From: Akkermansia muciniphila
GTDB lineage: Bacteria > Verrucomicrobiota > Verrucomicrobiia > Verrucomicrobiales > Akkermansiaceae
Assembly (NCBI RefSeq): GCF_018709685.1
Contig: NZ_JABDHQ010000007.1
Coordinates: 81,851 to 145,850 of the forward strand
Length of the DNA: 64,000 nucleotides
Direction: 5' to 3'
The notes beneath the pieces are model-generated. The model was not told the origin of the DNA. It saw only the letters and a list, made by a program, of their open reading frames with translations, and did not search any database. Numbering within the stretch: the first letter of the stretch is position 1; every line of letters begins with the position of its first letter. Shown one piece after another: positions 35,446-45,157 of this stretch. The position numbers were made by a program, and so were the translations under genes.

Positions 35446-35992
35446 TGTGATAATGAATCAAAGATTTTGAGGTGAGTATGATTGGAAATCGCTCAATGAA
35501 TGTATTTGTTGGACACAATAAAGGATGGATGCTGTCAATGAACGCGGCTATTTCATGGGAAGGAAGGTATTTTTTTGGACGGGCCATCTGCCTTCCGTCC
35601 TTTTCTGGGGTCTTTATCCGTTGAACAGAAATGAATAAAAACCGTCGGCAGCGTTTTTGCTGCGGCTTGCAATCCTTGTTTGCCGCGTCAGGGCGTTTCC
35701 TGTTCTCCGGAATTTTATTGCTTGAATTAAAGTTTCCGTGCACGTTCAGATTCTGCCCTGCCGCATTTGCAGGGAGGACGGAGGCCTGGCGAGAACGCGT
35801 CCGGAAAAAGGTCCATGGGATAGCAAGGCTTCCCCGGAGGGGAATGGCCGTGCCGCACATTAGTTCATGCATGTGCCTTGCAGCAGTGCGGACGGGCTCG
35901 CATTCTTCTCTTGCGAAAGGAATGAGGAGCTCCAGGCTGGAACATGGAAACAGCTGGAAGCTGCGGCGAGGGTTTTAATGGGCATTTGCCCT
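35446..35992. other. 547-bp gap upstream of the regulator gene
   Basis: No supported gene. The part next to the regulator (35446-35560) is AT-rich and should hold its promoter, but no clean -35/-10 pair was seen. The rest is mixed in composition; a frame open on the minus strand overlaps the regulator and has no recognisable protein features. It may also carry the terminator for the acyltransferase gene upstream. Confidence 0.4.
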
Positions 35993-36994
35993 TTAAGCCG
36001 CCGATTTTCCTGACGGCCGTTTGACATGGGCCAGATACGGGAGCAGGAACGGGGCAAAGCGTTTCAGGGCAAAATAGAACAGGACAATGGCCGTGAATGC
36101 CAGCAGCGGCATGAACAGGGCGAACGCGCCGAATTTCATGGAGGAAGGCAGGAATTTGTAAATGGGCATGTGCAACATGAATGTCAGGAAGCAGGCGGGG
36201 GCCAGCAGGGCTATTCTGGCGGCCACGCCGGGCAGGCGCTTTTCCATCCAGATGCCTGCATACATAATCAGCATGACTCCCAGCAGCATGCCCGCGACCG
36301 TTTCCGTCCACAGGGAGAGGATTCCGGCGGAGTGCAGCAGAATCATTGCGGAGGAAACGAGGATGCTTACGCAGAAGACGATGCCGAATTTTTTGTTCAG
36401 CACCAGATGGATGTCGTCAATCCGGCGGGAGCTGAGCACGACGCCCAGCAGGTAGAAGGCGCAGGCTCCTACGGAGAGCGTCACCAGGGGATCGGGAGCC
36501 ATGTTGCAGAAGGAGAAAAAGAGGAGCAGGGCGGGCAGCAGCAGTATTTTGATGCGGGCCAGTAGCGGCGTCAGCAGAGTGAGGATGATGATGTCCCGCA
36601 GGAACCAGGAGGGGCCGATGGGGGGAACACAATGAGGCTCGCTCCCGAAGGGGAAGAGGTCCATGCCCGGCAGGAACACGTCCCGGATGCCGAGCAGGTC
36701 CGCAAACTGGAAGGAACTGCCGCCGTGGAGGGAGAGAAAGAGCAGGTAGAGCACGTTCCAGAACATGTACGGGATGAACAGCCATAAAGCCCGGTCCATG
36801 GCTTTGCCCCAGGTGATGTTCCTTGCCAGGAAATACCCGGCCAGTACCAGGAAAAAGGGAACTGGGCCGTTGTAAAACAGATGGATTCCCGTTGTCCTGA
36901 GCAGGGGGGAGGACAGGTGGATGTACATGATCAGGAGCGCTGCAAGCACTCTTGACACCTCAATCCATACGACACGTTTTTTTGATGGTTCCAT
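35993..36994 (-). CDS. Acyltransferase family 3 membrane protein
   Basis: 333 aa, about ten membrane helices. The start VVWIEVSRVLAALLIMYIHLS carries the Arg...His pattern of acyltransferase-3 proteins, and PIGPSWFLRDIIILTLL is the typical inner motif. It would transfer an acyl group (often acetyl) from acetyl-CoA or a lipid donor to a surface glycan. It is the last gene of the polysaccharide run on the minus strand, 91 bp after the nitroreductase-like gene. Confidence 0.85.
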   Translation of the reverse strand: MEPSKKRVVWIEVSRVLAALLIMYIHLSSPLLRTTGIHLFYNGPVPFFLVLAGYFLARNITWGKAMDRALWLFIPYMFWNVLYLLFLSLHGGSSFQFADLLGIRDVFLPGMDLFPFGSEPHCVPPIGPSWFLRDIIILTLLTPLLARIKILLLPALLLFFSFCNMAPDPLVTLSVGACAFYLLGVVLSSRRIDDIHLVLNKKFGIVFCVSILVSSAMILLHSAGILSLWTETVAGMLLGVMLIMYAGIWMEKRLPGVAARIALLAPACFLTFMLHMPIYKFLPSSMKFGAFALFMPLLAFTAIVLFYFALKRFAPFLLPYLAHVKRPSGKSAA

Positions 36995-37085
36995 GCAGAG
37001 AGAGTTTGGCTGCGGCGGGAGACGGCATAATGTGGGAAAGAAAAAGCTACTCCCCTTGTCTTCAGTGGCCGGCGCTTTTTCTTGA

Positions 37086-38090
37086 TCACTTGTGAATGGT
37101 CAGAATCTGCCGGACGGGTTTCCGGGGAGAGACGGCCAGGCTGAACCGTTCCGGACAATCCCCGCAGGCCAGGATGCAGATGATGTTTTCATGGGTGGGA
37201 ATGGGGACAAGCGTTCTCATCCATGAATCCAGGGCCGGTGTAACGGACCAATTCAGGATGCAGTGTGCCACCTGGTTGGCGTGCAGCGCGTAACAGAGAT
37301 TCATCAGGAAGATGCCTGCATTGGTATAAAGGTCGTTGCGTTCTTCAGCCCAGCGGATGTCATGGAGATCCGCCGTGATGACCAGAAGCTTGTCCGCCAG
37401 GTTTCCAAATCCTCTGTTTCCATTCTGGAGGGAAAGTATTTCCCTCTGGGTCTGCTTGTCGCAGATGCAGTGAACGCGGGTATGTTGCCTGTTGCAGGCG
37501 GAGGGGGCGCTGCGGGCTACGGAAACGGCCCGTTCAATCTGCTCCAGGGAGACGGTTCCGCAGAGATGGCGGACGGAATGCCTGGATTCCGCAAAAACGG
37601 GGAAGGGGGCGGAGATGTCCGCAAAGTACTGTTCCCTGGTCATTTCCAGTTGTTCGGCCTCCTGGGTATCAGGGTAGTCCGCCAGCAGGCTGTCCAGCTC
37701 ACGCTGCAAATCCGGTTTCAGGGGGAAGCCTTCCGCCCGGTGAAGAGTCTGGTAAGTCTTCAGTACGGACAGGGCATGCTGGAAGGCGGGTTCCCGGACG
37801 TCTTCCGTTTCCGCGTAGGAGCGTAGCAGGGAGATGAGATTAAGGATCACGTCATGGCCGAAGCCCAGCCTTCTTTCAGGCATGGTCAATCCCTTTTCCA
37901 CAATATGGTAGGCCATGATGACGGCAGCATTTTTCTGCTCCCGTTCCTGCTGGTGGAAGGCTCCGGAATGCCTGGAGAAACGATTCCGGTCATAGGCGTA
38001 CAGATGCCTGATTTTAAAACGGGTGGAATACTTGCAGCCCAGGTATTGGAGGCGGCGGCGGATTCTGGGGAACAGTTGAAGAATATTCAT
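37086..38090 (-). CDS. Nitroreductase-family protein of a glycan locus
   Basis: 334 aa. The first 160 residues are helical and not recognised. The C-terminal half has the FMN-type nitroreductase fold: SRHSVRHLCGTVSLEQIERAV, SAPSACNRQHTRVHCI and late NAGIFLMNLCYALHA. Proteins of this form occur in exopolysaccharide loci beside pyruvyl transferases, as here (two genes upstream). The reaction is unknown; it may modify a sugar or a donor. It starts 42 bp after the flippase stop. Confidence 0.82.
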   Translation of the reverse strand: MNILQLFPRIRRRLQYLGCKYSTRFKIRHLYAYDRNRFSRHSGAFHQQEREQKNAAVIMAYHIVEKGLTMPERRLGFGHDVILNLISLLRSYAETEDVREPAFQHALSVLKTYQTLHRAEGFPLKPDLQRELDSLLADYPDTQEAEQLEMTREQYFADISAPFPVFAESRHSVRHLCGTVSLEQIERAVSVARSAPSACNRQHTRVHCICDKQTQREILSLQNGNRGFGNLADKLLVITADLHDIRWAEERNDLYTNAGIFLMNLCYALHANQVAHCILNWSVTPALDSWMRTLVPIPTHENIICILACGDCPERFSLAVSPRKPVRQILTIHK

Positions 38091-38132
38091 GGATGGAAGT
38101 GATGGGGGGAAGGGGTGGCGGCCAAGCAGGAA

Positions 38133-39668
38133 TCAGGCCCGGTTCAGGATGGGAAGGCGTTTTTTAATTTGCTGGAGGACCATCGTTTTTTCCTGCCGGG
38201 TAAGCCCCGCCAGGTAGATGAGCGCCGGGGAGACCAGGCAGGAGAGGGCCAGGCAGATGAAGCGTTCTCCCGGCACCCCTTTCAGCAGCAGGAAGAGGCC
38301 CCAGGTGGCCGCGCAGATCATCAGGACGACGGCCGAGGTTCTGAACACCACCTGTTTCATGAAGGCGCGTACGGAGAACGGGAGCATTTTTTTCAGCAGC
38401 ACCAGCCTCATTCCCAGCGCCATGAGCGTTAGGAGAATGGAAACCAGCAGGAATGAAATGGGCGCGCCGCCCCACTTGAAGATGAGGTAGCTCAGGGGAA
38501 CGTTAAGCAGAAGCAGGGTGCCGACGAGCGTTTGGTAAAGGGCTATTTTCCCCGTAGCCAGCAGCACGGTGATGATGTAAGTGGCGTAGCATTCCATCAG
38601 GATATTGGCCAGGAGGAGGATGGTGAAGATGTTCGTGTAAACCGGGATTTCCTTGAGCCAGAGGGACAGGATGAAATCAATGTTGAAGCACAGCGGGATG
38701 ATGAACACGGCCAGGAGGAAGAAGCTGTAGCGCGTTCCATTGAAGACGAGCTTCCACATGTGCCCGTAGTCGCCGGAGGCGTAGCTCTTGATGATTTGCG
38801 GCTGCATGGCGCTGGAGAAGCTCCCCATCAGGGCCGTTACCCCGGTGGATACCTGGGAAGCCACGGCCTGGGCCGCGTTGATGAGCACCCCGAAGAAGAG
38901 GTTGATGACCACGTTGATGCCGGCCCCTTTCAGAAGCCATGCCACGGACCCGAACAGGTTCCAGGAGTAAAACGCTCCCATTTCCTTGAGGAAGGGCTTG
39001 TCCAGAATAAGGCGGTAGCGGCAGCTCGGGTAATGCCTCCGGCAGTAGAAAACGTAGAAACCGCTTGAGGCCACGGTGAGCAGGAAGCAGTACCCCGCAA
39101 AGTAAATCAGCCGGTCTATGGGAACGTAGTACAGCAGGATCACGCAGACGACCCTGACCACGGTCAGCGTGATGTCCACGGACGCCAGAATGCGGAAATT
39201 CTCATGGGCCGCCAGCGTGGCGGAGTACGCTACGTTAAGCACGCTGACCAGGAAGGTCATCAGGGAGAGCTGGTAAACCCAGTTGACGGCCGTCATGCGG
39301 TCCGCGGGAAAGACCATGTGGTAGTTGACTGCCCACAGCCCCACCGTTTCACCCAGAATGAAAATGACCAGGGCAAAGAGGAACAGGATGCTCAGGGAGG
39401 AGGAGAAAACCTTGTTCAGCTTTTCATGGTTGTTCCTTCCCAGCTCATAGGTGATGAACCGGCTTATAGCCGTATTCAGGCTGCCGTTGAACAGGCCGAA
39501 GAGGGCTACCAGGCTGCCCACCACGTTGTAAATCCCGTAATCCGCTATGCCCAGGGCATCCAGCGTGAGACGCGAGGTGTACAGCCCGATGAGCAGGTTG
39601 ACCAGCGAGCGGGAATAGAGCAGTACGGTGTTGCGCGCAATGCGCCTGTTGCTGTTTTCTTCAGCCAT
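38133..39668 (-). CDS. Polysaccharide flippase (Wzx-like, MOP superfamily)
   Basis: 511 aa from the ATG at 39668 (MAEENSNRRIARNTVLLY); an ATG 11 codons upstream is also in frame. About 12-14 transmembrane helices; the N-terminal RSLVNLLIGLYTSRLTLDALG and GIYNVVGSLV are typical of Wzx/MATE-like oligosaccharide flippases. It moves lipid-linked repeat units across the inner membrane. Its start overlaps the last 8 bp of the pyruvyl transferase gene. Confidence 0.9.
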   Translation of the reverse strand: MAEENSNRRIARNTVLLYSRSLVNLLIGLYTSRLTLDALGIADYGIYNVVGSLVALFGLFNGSLNTAISRFITYELGRNNHEKLNKVFSSSLSILFLFALVIFILGETVGLWAVNYHMVFPADRMTAVNWVYQLSLMTFLVSVLNVAYSATLAAHENFRILASVDITLTVVRVVCVILLYYVPIDRLIYFAGYCFLLTVASSGFYVFYCRRHYPSCRYRLILDKPFLKEMGAFYSWNLFGSVAWLLKGAGINVVINLFFGVLINAAQAVASQVSTGVTALMGSFSSAMQPQIIKSYASGDYGHMWKLVFNGTRYSFFLLAVFIIPLCFNIDFILSLWLKEIPVYTNIFTILLLANILMECYATYIITVLLATGKIALYQTLVGTLLLLNVPLSYLIFKWGGAPISFLLVSILLTLMALGMRLVLLKKMLPFSVRAFMKQVVFRTSAVVLMICAATWGLFLLLKGVPGERFICLALSCLVSPALIYLAGLTRQEKTMVLQQIKKRLPILNRA

Positions 39669-40821
39669 GGAGGGGAGAGGGGGTGCATTGTTGAACGGCA
39701 TTCCGGAGGAAGTTCATGGAATGGCGGCGCAGGGCTTTCAGGTTCCGGTCCGTAGCCTCCCAGTTGACGGGGCGTTCCAGTTGCGCGCTCATGGAGCCCT
39801 GTTCCGGGCGGTATATCCTGTCCTCCAGGCCCAGGGCTTCCAGCAGAGAGAAGACGCGGGCATTCTGGATGGCCGTGTGCCCGTTCTGGAGGATGGTCAG
39901 GAAGGGCTTTTGCATGATGATGGCGAATACCGTCCCGTGGAATGAATTGGTGATGACGCAGGAGGCCTCCTGAAAGGCCTGCAAAAATTGGTAGGGGTCC
40001 GGGGTGATGGCGTATTTTTCAGGAATGCAGCGCTCTGCTCCCTGGAGGGGAATCACATGAAGAGGGGCGCCCATCCTTTTACCCACGGCTTTTACCTGTT
40101 TCCATGGCAGTTGGGAAAGGTTTTCAATGTTGAGAAAGTAGCCCAGTACGCAGGGGGCGGCCAGGTAGGGGGGACGGCCTTCCAGCAGTCTGCCATACTC
40201 CCGGCGGTCCAGAAGCAGGGTGGGGTCCAGCACCACGTCCACCTTGTCCGCCCCGGCTTTCCGGCAGATGTCCACTCCGTTTTTTTCACGCACGGAAATG
40301 GCGGCAAACCTGGGTAATTCCCTCTGCGCGTGCGCGAACCATTCCGGAGCCTGCTCTCCCCACGCGGCGCTGGCGGCATACGCAATGCGTCTCCCGGGAG
40401 GAGCGAAGTCCAGGAGTTTTTCCGGCTCGCAGGAGGTCCATATCTGGTCGCTTCCCGCCAGGTACAGGTCAAAGTCCAGTTCTTCCGCATGGAGTTCCCC
40501 CGGACGGAAGACCGGGGGGAGGCTGCGGATTTCCTTCTCCAGAAAGGCGTCGAATGGCGGCGTTTTCAGGGATGTTTTTCTCCGGACGGCAAGAAGACGC
40601 GCGCAGCGTGCAAGGAAATGAACGGGATGGTGAAGATAGTAGGCCAGCTTCTGCCGGGCGGAGGGTGGAGCGGGGACGGGGGGCAAAGCCGGCAGTTGCT
40701 TGATCAGCGCGGATTGAATGGACATGCGGTCCAGCACGCGCTGCATGGCGTACAATTGCAGCAGGGAGCCGTAATTGCGCGTGATGAAAGAGTAATGAAT
40801 GGTGATGATGCCTATCTTCAT
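39661..40821 (-). CDS. Polysaccharide pyruvyl transferase
   Basis: 386 aa from the ATG at 40821 (MKIGIITIHYSFITRNYGSLLQ). Family features are the N-terminal NYGSLLQLYAMQRVL, LAGSDQIWTS, ISVREKNGVDICRKAG, VLDPTLLLD and TNSFHGTVFAII. It adds a pyruvate ketal from phosphoenolpyruvate to a sugar, giving the polymer negative charge. It starts 5 bp after the stop of the GT2 gene and overlaps the flippase start by 8 bp. Confidence 0.9.
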   Translation of the reverse strand: MKIGIITIHYSFITRNYGSLLQLYAMQRVLDRMSIQSALIKQLPALPPVPAPPSARQKLAYYLHHPVHFLARCARLLAVRRKTSLKTPPFDAFLEKEIRSLPPVFRPGELHAEELDFDLYLAGSDQIWTSCEPEKLLDFAPPGRRIAYAASAAWGEQAPEWFAHAQRELPRFAAISVREKNGVDICRKAGADKVDVVLDPTLLLDRREYGRLLEGRPPYLAAPCVLGYFLNIENLSQLPWKQVKAVGKRMGAPLHVIPLQGAERCIPEKYAITPDPYQFLQAFQEASCVITNSFHGTVFAIIMQKPFLTILQNGHTAIQNARVFSLLEALGLEDRIYRPEQGSMSAQLERPVNWEATDRNLKALRRHSMNFLRNAVQQCTPSPLHG

Positions 40822-40826
40822 GGGCG

Positions 40827-41852
40827 TCAGCTCTGGAAGGGTTTTCCGATTCCGTGCAGCAGGGACTGGAGCCGCGTTCCGATGCCCGCCTGCATTCTCC
40901 AATGCCGGAACATCAGGCGCAGGGACGTCATTTTTTTCCCCTTCCGCAGATAGCTTGAATAAGGAAAGGACGTGCTGCCCAGGATGGCCGCGCGGTCTTC
41001 CCGCGCAAGCCGCCGGATGGCCTGACCGTAAAAGGTTTTTCCCGCCAGCGCCCTGCGCAGCGTGCCCGTGACGCGTTCCCGGCGTTCTTTTCCGGCCAGT
41101 TCCCGGGGAACGCACTGGTACAGGTGGTAAATGGTCCTGATGGAATTGATGAAGTCCGCCGTGCTCATTCTTCCGTTCATGAGGTTGTTCATGATGCTGC
41201 TCTCATGGCCCGCCCGGTAATGGTACAGGGGGCGCGGAATGATGGAGATGCGGCTGCTGTGGCAGAGCATCCTGGTGGAGAATTCCATGTCTTCGGAAAC
41301 CTTGAGGTTCGGGATGAAATGAATCCCGTTCCGTTTGACGGTTTCCGTTTTGAAAAGCTTGGCCCAAACGGATACGTCCACCAGGGAGGAGCCGGAAAAG
41401 GTCTCATTGGTGACCGGGCATTCCGGAAGATTTCCAAGAGGGCGGTGGGGAGTCTCCGTATAGGCGTCTTCCCGGTTTTCCCGGTGAATGAAGATGGAGC
41501 ACACTGCCATGTCCGCGCGGCTTTCTTTCATGGCGGCCAGCAGGCATTCCAGCGCGTCAGGTTCCATCCAGTCGTCGGAATCCATGAACGTCAGGCAGGG
41601 CGCGGAGGCCAGTTCCATGCCCAGATTGCGTGCCGCGGATACGCCTTCATTCCGCTTGTGGATGATTTTGAACCGCGCGTCCCTGGCGCCGTATTCATCC
41701 AGAATGGCGCCGCTTCCGTCCGGGGAGCCGTCGTCAATGCAGATGCATTCCCATTCCTCCACCGTCTGGCTGAGGACGGAATCCAGGCATTGGCGCAGGT
41801 ACTCTTCCACCTTGAAGACGGGAATGACAATGCTGACGAGGGGCTGAAGCAT
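40827..41852 (-). CDS. GT2 glycosyltransferase A
   Basis: 341 aa, GT-A fold. SIVIPVFKVEEYLRQCLDS is the family start and FMDSDDWMEPD gives the DxD metal-binding motif. The N-terminal 60 codons contain a segment nearly identical at DNA level to that of the next GT2 gene (see repeats), whereas the C-terminal acceptor part has diverged. It adds a sugar from a nucleotide donor in the cytoplasm. Spacing to the pyruvyl transferase is 5 bp. Confidence 0.9.
   Translation of the reverse strand: MLQPLVSIVIPVFKVEEYLRQCLDSVLSQTVEEWECICIDDGSPDGSGAILDEYGARDARFKIIHKRNEGVSAARNLGMELASAPCLTFMDSDDWMEPDALECLLAAMKESRADMAVCSIFIHRENREDAYTETPHRPLGNLPECPVTNETFSGSSLVDVSVWAKLFKTETVKRNGIHFIPNLKVSEDMEFSTRMLCHSSRISIIPRPLYHYRAGHESSIMNNLMNGRMSTADFINSIRTIYHLYQCVPRELAGKERRERVTGTLRRALAGKTFYGQAIRRLAREDRAAILGSTSFPYSSYLRKGKKMTSLRLMFRHWRMQAGIGTRLQSLLHGIGKPFQS
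41611..41789 (-). repeat. Near-identical direct repeat copy 1 (in GT2 A)
   Basis: This 179-bp segment matches 42777-42955 with eight differences counted by eye, including an 80-bp exact run. It codes for the donor-site part from CLDS to GMELA. Flanking parts of the two genes are far less similar. Confidence 0.85.
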
Positions 41853-42001
41853 GGGGACAGGAAGAAATGCTGGCGGGGGTTATCCGTTCCGCACCTGCCG
41901 GGCGCAGGAACAGGGTGCGGCAGGGACGCGCAGGCCGCAGGCATTTGCCGCGCCGCCGCTTGATAGAGGGTTCGTCATCCGGGCTTCCGTCTTGATGTTA
42001 T

Positions 42002-43030
42002 TCATGTGGAAATGTGCTTTTTGCCGGCCAGCCAGTTTTTAAAGGTGCGCCCGTAATTTGATTTGAGGAAAAAGTAAAGTACCAGGGGCAGGTTGGCAAG
42101 CGTCGCGTATTTTTTTAATGCAGGGAAAGACTCCCGCCTGATTGTTTGTTCATGCTCCGGGTAGAGGGTTTTTATTCTGCCTGAAATGAGTTTATAGTTT
42201 GAATAGCAGAGCCTGAACAGGACGAGCAGGCTCCTGCTCCGGAGGAAGTAGTTGCTGCTGTACGGGGAACGCCCGTCAATGCAATTGCTTAAGTTCAGGA
42301 CGGCGTGAAGGGCGTTCATGTAATCCTCCAGAGGCATTTTCCGGTTGAAGAAGTTGCTTGTAACGCCTGTTTCCCCGTTGGTGAAGTATTGATAAAAAGG
42401 CTTGTTGATGACGGTTACGGAGGTGCAATGGCAGAAACATTGAGCCGTAAAATAAAGATCTTCCGCAAATTTGACTCCTTCCGGGAATTTTATCTTATTT
42501 TTTACCAGAATTTCCTTTTCATATACCTTGCCCCAGCAGGCCGGAATATTATTGTTTGCTACAAAGGGAACGCCTGAGGAGAAAGAGGCCGTGGAATCTT
42601 CCGGCATGGGGCTTACCGTGGGGGCCAGAAAACCCTTCCAGTCCGCATCCAGCAGATGGGCCCCGAAGACGATGATGCCGGGGGAAGAGTCCCGGATTGC
42701 CTGCCGGCAGCATTGAAGGGTTTCCGGAAGGAGCTCATCATCCGCATCCACAAACATCAGGTACGGGGCCTGCGCCAGTTCCATGCCCAGATTGCGGGCT
42801 GCGGATACGCCTTCATTCCGCTTGTGGATGATTTTGAACCGCGCGTCCCTGGCGCCGTATTCATCCAGAATGGCGCCGCTCCCGTCCGTAGAGCCGTCGT
42901 CAATGCAGATGCATTCCCATTCCTCCACCGTCTGGCTACGGATGGAATCCAGGCAGGCCGCAAGGCGCTTTTCATTCCGGTAAACCGGGATGATGATGCT
43001 GAACAGGGGATGGCGTGTGGCGGGGTTCAT
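42002..43030 (-). CDS. GT2 glycosyltransferase B
   Basis: 342 aa. SIIIPVYRNEKRLAACLDS is the GT2 start and FVDADDELLPE carries the DxD. The region from WECICIDDGS to MELAQAP is almost identical to GT2 A, while the C-terminal half (from NNNIPACWGKVYEKEI) differs, which points to different acceptors. A 149-bp non-coding stretch separates it from GT2 A; no feature was recognised there. Confidence 0.9.
   Translation of the reverse strand: MNPATRHPLFSIIIPVYRNEKRLAACLDSIRSQTVEEWECICIDDGSTDGSGAILDEYGARDARFKIIHKRNEGVSAARNLGMELAQAPYLMFVDADDELLPETLQCCRQAIRDSSPGIIVFGAHLLDADWKGFLAPTVSPMPEDSTASFSSGVPFVANNNIPACWGKVYEKEILVKNKIKFPEGVKFAEDLYFTAQCFCHCTSVTVINKPFYQYFTNGETGVTSNFFNRKMPLEDYMNALHAVLNLSNCIDGRSPYSSNYFLRSRSLLVLFRLCYSNYKLISGRIKTLYPEHEQTIRRESFPALKKYATLANLPLVLYFFLKSNYGRTFKNWLAGKKHIST
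42777..42955 (-). repeat. Near-identical direct repeat copy 2 (in GT2 B)
   Basis: Partner of 41611-41789, offset 1166 bp, same orientation. Recombination between the copies would delete one gene and make a chimeric GT2. Confidence 0.85.
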
Positions 43031-43078
43031 GAATGGGGCGTCTGGAAATTCAATGGGACGAACGGGGAAACAATGGGA

Positions 43079-44086
43079 TTACCGGGATGGAGCCAGGGGG
43101 CAGTACATCTTCTCTTTGAAAAACAGGAACCTGCTCCAGCCCAGCGCGTCGCATAGCCTGGTGGCTGCCAGACAGCCGGCCAGCACCAGCGTTACGGACA
43201 GGAGGGCAAAGCAGATTCTGCTGGAATCAAAGGCCAGGACCGGGGCCAGCGGCTTGCACAGGAGCGTGAAGGCGGGGGAAAAGATCACGATGGACAGGGA
43301 GTTCCTGCCCAGGTAGGTGAACAGCCGCCGGACGGCCTTTCCCGCGGGGTCATACGTCTTTACCAGAAAGCTGAGCGTCAGCATGCACAGGCACAGGGCC
43401 GCCATGCTGTCCCTGGAGGGGAGGGGGAAAAGCAGGAAAAGCACGGTTACGGGGACCACGGCCCACAGGGTGGGGAAGAAGCATTTCAGGATGGGAACCC
43501 CTGTTATCCGGAAAAAGGCCCCAAGCAGGAAATAACTGACGTGAATCATCTGGAACGCCGGGTTAAGCCAGGAAACCGCCGTCAGGACGGCGGCGGATAT
43601 GGCCAGCCGTGCCGGAGGGGAGAGCCGCGGAATGCGGGAGACGAGATAATAAACGCCCAGGCACACCACCAGAAGATAGAGGTACCAGTACGTTCCCGCC
43701 GGGGCCAGCAGCAGCGTTTTCCAGAAGGCCGTGAACGCTGGTTCCAGGCGGTTGCTGGCGGGAATGGACGCCGGAAGAAGGGAAAGAGCCAGGTAATAAA
43801 GAGCTTCAAACACCAGGTACGGAACCAGGATGCCCAGCCACGTTTTCAGGAACCGGCGCGGAGCCTTGTCCGTATTGGCAAAGAAGCCGGACAGGATAAT
43901 GAACCCGGACATGTGGAAAACGTACACGTACCGCGTGACGTCCAGGTAGTATGTGGAGAACCAGGACAGGTGGAAGAGAACCATCAGGGTAATCAGGATT
44001 CCCTTCAGGTAGTCCGCCTGCGGAATCCGCTCCCTGCCGGGCGCGGCGGCGGGTGCGGGGATGGAACTGTCAAGGGCGGCTTGCAT
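43079..44086 (-). CDS. Acyltransferase family 3 membrane protein
   Basis: 335 aa from the ATG at 44086 (MQAALDSSIPAPA); the longer frame upstream has no family similarity. ADYLKGILITLMVLFHLSWF carries the start motif, and about ten helices follow (VFHMSGFIILSGFFAN, GTYWYLYLLVVCLGVYYL). It resembles the acetyltransferase YeaJ/fucose-4-O-acetylase group of acyltransferase-3 proteins. It lies between GT2 genes and likely decorates the repeat unit. Confidence 0.85.
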   Translation of the reverse strand: MQAALDSSIPAPAAAPGRERIPQADYLKGILITLMVLFHLSWFSTYYLDVTRYVYVFHMSGFIILSGFFANTDKAPRRFLKTWLGILVPYLVFEALYYLALSLLPASIPASNRLEPAFTAFWKTLLLAPAGTYWYLYLLVVCLGVYYLVSRIPRLSPPARLAISAAVLTAVSWLNPAFQMIHVSYFLLGAFFRITGVPILKCFFPTLWAVVPVTVLFLLFPLPSRDSMAALCLCMLTLSFLVKTYDPAGKAVRRLFTYLGRNSLSIVIFSPAFTLLCKPLAPVLAFDSSRICFALLSVTLVLAGCLAATRLCDALGWSRFLFFKEKMYCPLAPSR

Positions 44087-44130
44087 GGCTGGATAAGGGA
44101 AAGAGAGAGGAGAGGAGGGAGGGCACGGCG

Positions 44131-45135
44131 TTAAAGGTGCCTTGTTTTCAGCAGGAGATGGGCCATGCGGTACCTGCGCGCGGCCAGCAGGCGGCAGACC
44201 AGGTGGAAGTACGGGCCGCACAGGCGCAGATCTGCCTTGCGCGCGGCCAGCCCGCTGGAAAGGAAGTCCCGGAACACCGCTTTGCGGGCGGCGTAGGGCT
44301 GCTGCCGGAGGGCGTGGAAGATTACGTTGATTTTTTGCAGGATGTAGCCTTTGACCACGGGAACGTCTTCCTGCGGGAGGGCTAGGGTGTCCGTCCACGC
44401 CAGGAATTTGGCCGCCAGCACGTCGATGTCCTGCACAAGGTTGAAGCGGCTGCGCTTGGCCGCTCCGTTTTCCTCCTCATGGGCGCGGTAGTGGTAGAAC
44501 GCCCTTTTCACCAGGCTGATGCCCGGCGCGCAGGAGGAAAGGTAGTCCAGGACAAACTGGAAGTCTTCAAACACCACCGCGGAGGCATTGAACCGGAGGC
44601 CGTTTTTTTCCAGAAGCTCCGTGCGGAACAATTTGTTGCAGGAGGATTCCATGTCCAGGCTGGTCAGCAGGTAGCGCAGAAAGGTTCCCGTTTCCTCCGC
44701 CGGGATGTACTGGTCCCGGCTGGGCAGCGTGGTTTCCGTGCGGATGAGGCGGCTTCCCGCGTGGAAATCCTTGCTGATGCCCCAGCAGTGGAACGCCGCT
44801 TCCGGCGTCCGGAGGGCGGCTTCATGGAGGCAGGCCAGCATGTCCGGCTCCACGGCGTCGTCCCCGTCAATAAAGGCGGTCCAGATTCCCCGCGCCCGGG
44901 AAAGGCCCGCGTTGCGCGCGGCGCTCACGCCCCGGTTCTCCTGGTGGATGACGGTAAAGCGGGCGTCCGTGCGGGCATATTCGTCCAGAATATCCCCGCA
45001 CCCGTCCGGGGAGCCGTCATTGATGCAGATGCACTCCCAGTCCTCCAGGGTCTGGCTGCGGATGGAATCCAGGCAGTCCCGGAGAAAGGCCTCCGAACGG
45101 TAAACGGGAATGATGATGGAAAAGAAGGGCTTCAT
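44131..45135 (-). CDS. GT2 glycosyltransferase C
   Basis: 334 aa from the ATG at 45135 (MKPFFSIIIPVYRSEAF). DxD is FIDGDDAVEPD. The N-terminal DWECICINDGSPDGCGDILDEYA is related to GT2 A and B but clearly more distant at DNA level. The C-terminal half is basic and helical (AARKAVFRDFLSSGLAARKADL). The start lies 22 bp after the stop of the next GT2 gene upstream. Confidence 0.9.
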   Translation of the reverse strand: MKPFFSIIIPVYRSEAFLRDCLDSIRSQTLEDWECICINDGSPDGCGDILDEYARTDARFTVIHQENRGVSAARNAGLSRARGIWTAFIDGDDAVEPDMLACLHEAALRTPEAAFHCWGISKDFHAGSRLIRTETTLPSRDQYIPAEETGTFLRYLLTSLDMESSCNKLFRTELLEKNGLRFNASAVVFEDFQFVLDYLSSCAPGISLVKRAFYHYRAHEEENGAAKRSRFNLVQDIDVLAAKFLAWTDTLALPQEDVPVVKGYILQKINVIFHALRQQPYAARKAVFRDFLSSGLAARKADLRLCGPYFHLVCRLLAARRYRMAHLLLKTRHL

Positions 45136-45157
45136 GGAAAAGCGTGAATGGAGGGAG

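Noticed and set aside
35318..35872. 184-codon minus-strand frame upstream of the regulator
   Set aside because: Overlaps the regulator in another frame and has no recognisable protein features.
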